Part shown: in pieces, positions 47,768 through 48,302 of the stretch
How positions within the stretch are numbered: the stretch's first letter is position 1
How the letters are laid out: every line of letters begins with the position of its first letter
Origin: Gemmatimonadota bacterium
GTDB taxonomy: Bacteria; Gemmatimonadota; Gemmatimonadetes; Gemmatimonadales; GWC2-71-9
Reading direction: 5' to 3'
NCBI GenBank assembly: GCA_003246755.1
Contig: QKDC01000091.1
Span: 1-48,302 of the forward strand
Length of the DNA stretch: 48,302 nt
Translations under genes and position numbers: made by a program
The notes under the pieces: model-generated
Database searches by the model: none
Told to the model about the DNA's origin: nothing
The model's input: only the letters and a program-made list of their open reading frames with translations

Positions 47768-48302
47768 GGAGCGTACGGGTCGTCGGAAGATCCTACACCA
47801 CGCACGGTCGGCCGGTTGTCCCGAATCTCAGCGGTGACCGAGCGACCGAGGCAGGCCCGGAAATAGGCCAACACACCCTCGGGCCGAGCGCGTTCGGTCG
47901 CGTGCAGTGCTCGTCGGACATCGTCCTCGACCCGCCCACCGACGAGGTCTACCACGACAGCGGTTTCGATCGAAGGGTCGATGGCCCGTAGGCGGCGCGC
48001 AATCGCTTGAGGAAAGGGGACCTCTGCCACCGGAGGGAATTGCTCGACACCCTCCCTCCCCTGCATTACCGCAGGACGCGGGAATCGCACAAAGATGGGT
48101 TGCGTGAAATGGGGATGACGCACCATCAACTCACCCTTGGGCATCGCCGCCAACTTGGCCTTCGTTGCCGCAGACAGAGTCCCGTAGACTGGCATCGCCA
48201 ATTCGTCGGCATCCATTCGGCCGAACATCGCCGTCGCGGCGTTCCCAACGACTCTTCGGTGTACCTGCGACCGGAATTGCTGCGCCGAAAACAGGACGAG
48301 GC
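47764..48302 (-). CDS. herA: HerA-like DNA translocase, C-terminal part
   Basis: Only the last 178 codons are in the window; the frame is open to the right edge, so the N-terminus and Walker motifs are missing. The visible LVLFSAQQFRSQVHRRVV, GNAATAMFGRMDADEL and KGELMVRHPHFTQPIFVRFP are typical of the HerA/DUF87 ATPase family, in which the first part is the helicase sensor region. HerA is a hexameric translocase that works with NurA and Mre11-Rad50 in resection. The stop overlaps the sbcD start by 4 bases. The name rests on this C-terminal similarity plus context. Confidence 0.75.
   Translation of the reverse strand, partial: LVLFSAQQFRSQVHRRVVGNAATAMFGRMDADELAMPVYGTLSAATKAKLAAMPKGELMVRHPHFTQPIFVRFPRPAVMQGREGVEQFPPVAEVPFPQAIARRLRAIDPSIETAVVVDLVGGRVEDDVRRALHATERARPEGVLAYFRACLGRSVTAEIRDNRPTVRGVGSSDDPYAP

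Overview
The window is GC-rich, gene-dense bacterial chromosome with no rRNA, tRNA, CRISPR array, transposase or phage gene that I could recognise. The host looks diderm and aerobic: there are lipobox lipoproteins, a candidate outer-membrane barrel, a ba3-type oxidase and a cytochrome c maturation operon. The mixture of Gly/Ser-rich lipoproteins, zinc-ribbon proteins, an S9 dipeptidyl peptidase, a Cys-type CcmE and a HerA/SbcD/SbcC cluster suggests Gemmatimonadota or a near relative. That assignment is inference and was not tested against any database.

Layout. 1-1122: the end of a ba3-type cytochrome oxidase subunit I. 1109-5613 (minus): an envelope-stress operon that starts behind an ECF/SigW-like promoter, encodes seven consecutive small membrane/coiled-coil paralogues that resemble PspB, then a YbjN-like protein, PspA and a DUF1611 protein. 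5702-11132 (minus): a 71-residue protein, dipeptidyl peptidase IV and UvrA. 11194-18691 (plus): a TPR protein, a transglutaminase-fold protein that lacks its catalytic Cys and His, an ABC exporter pair, an FKBP lipoprotein, an orphan lipoprotein and a small exported protein. 18717-23080 (minus): a cytochrome c maturation operon (zinc-ribbon/TPR protein, CcmE, CcmF, CcmH, CcmI-like/zinc-ribbon protein) with unusual cysteine chemistry, followed upstream by GlpK.

24730-28961 (plus): enoyl-CoA hydratase, then recF-dciA-gyrB. 28998-30765 (minus): pyrimidine-nucleoside phosphorylase and a YtxH-like protein. 30872-34256 (plus): a GAF protein, LigA and a V4R protein with overlapping start and stop codons. 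34257-37413 (minus): a phosphoribosyltransferase, TldD and TldE, in which TldD has lost the catalytic Glu of its zinc motif. 37540-40531 (plus): a TPR protein, a Big2-like lipoprotein and an acyl-CoA synthetase. 40532-42793 (minus): a tight four-gene pteridine cluster (PTPS, FolE, sepiapterin-reductase-like SDR, Trm112/methyltransferase-like protein). 43062-43232 (plus): a 56-residue lmo0937-like membrane peptide. 43229-48302 (minus): HerA, SbcD/Mre11, SbcC/Rad50 and a GNAT acetyltransferase.

Most operons are packed with ATGA, GTGA or TTGA overlaps, so translational coupling is the rule. The most novel item is the seven-gene PspB-like array in front of pspA. It looks like a diversified membrane-sensor or membrane-adaptor set for the phage-shock response. 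The two enzymes that appear inactivated at their catalytic residues (TldD and the transglutaminase-fold protein) and the pteridine operon also deserve attention. No intergenic stretch exceeds about 270 bases.
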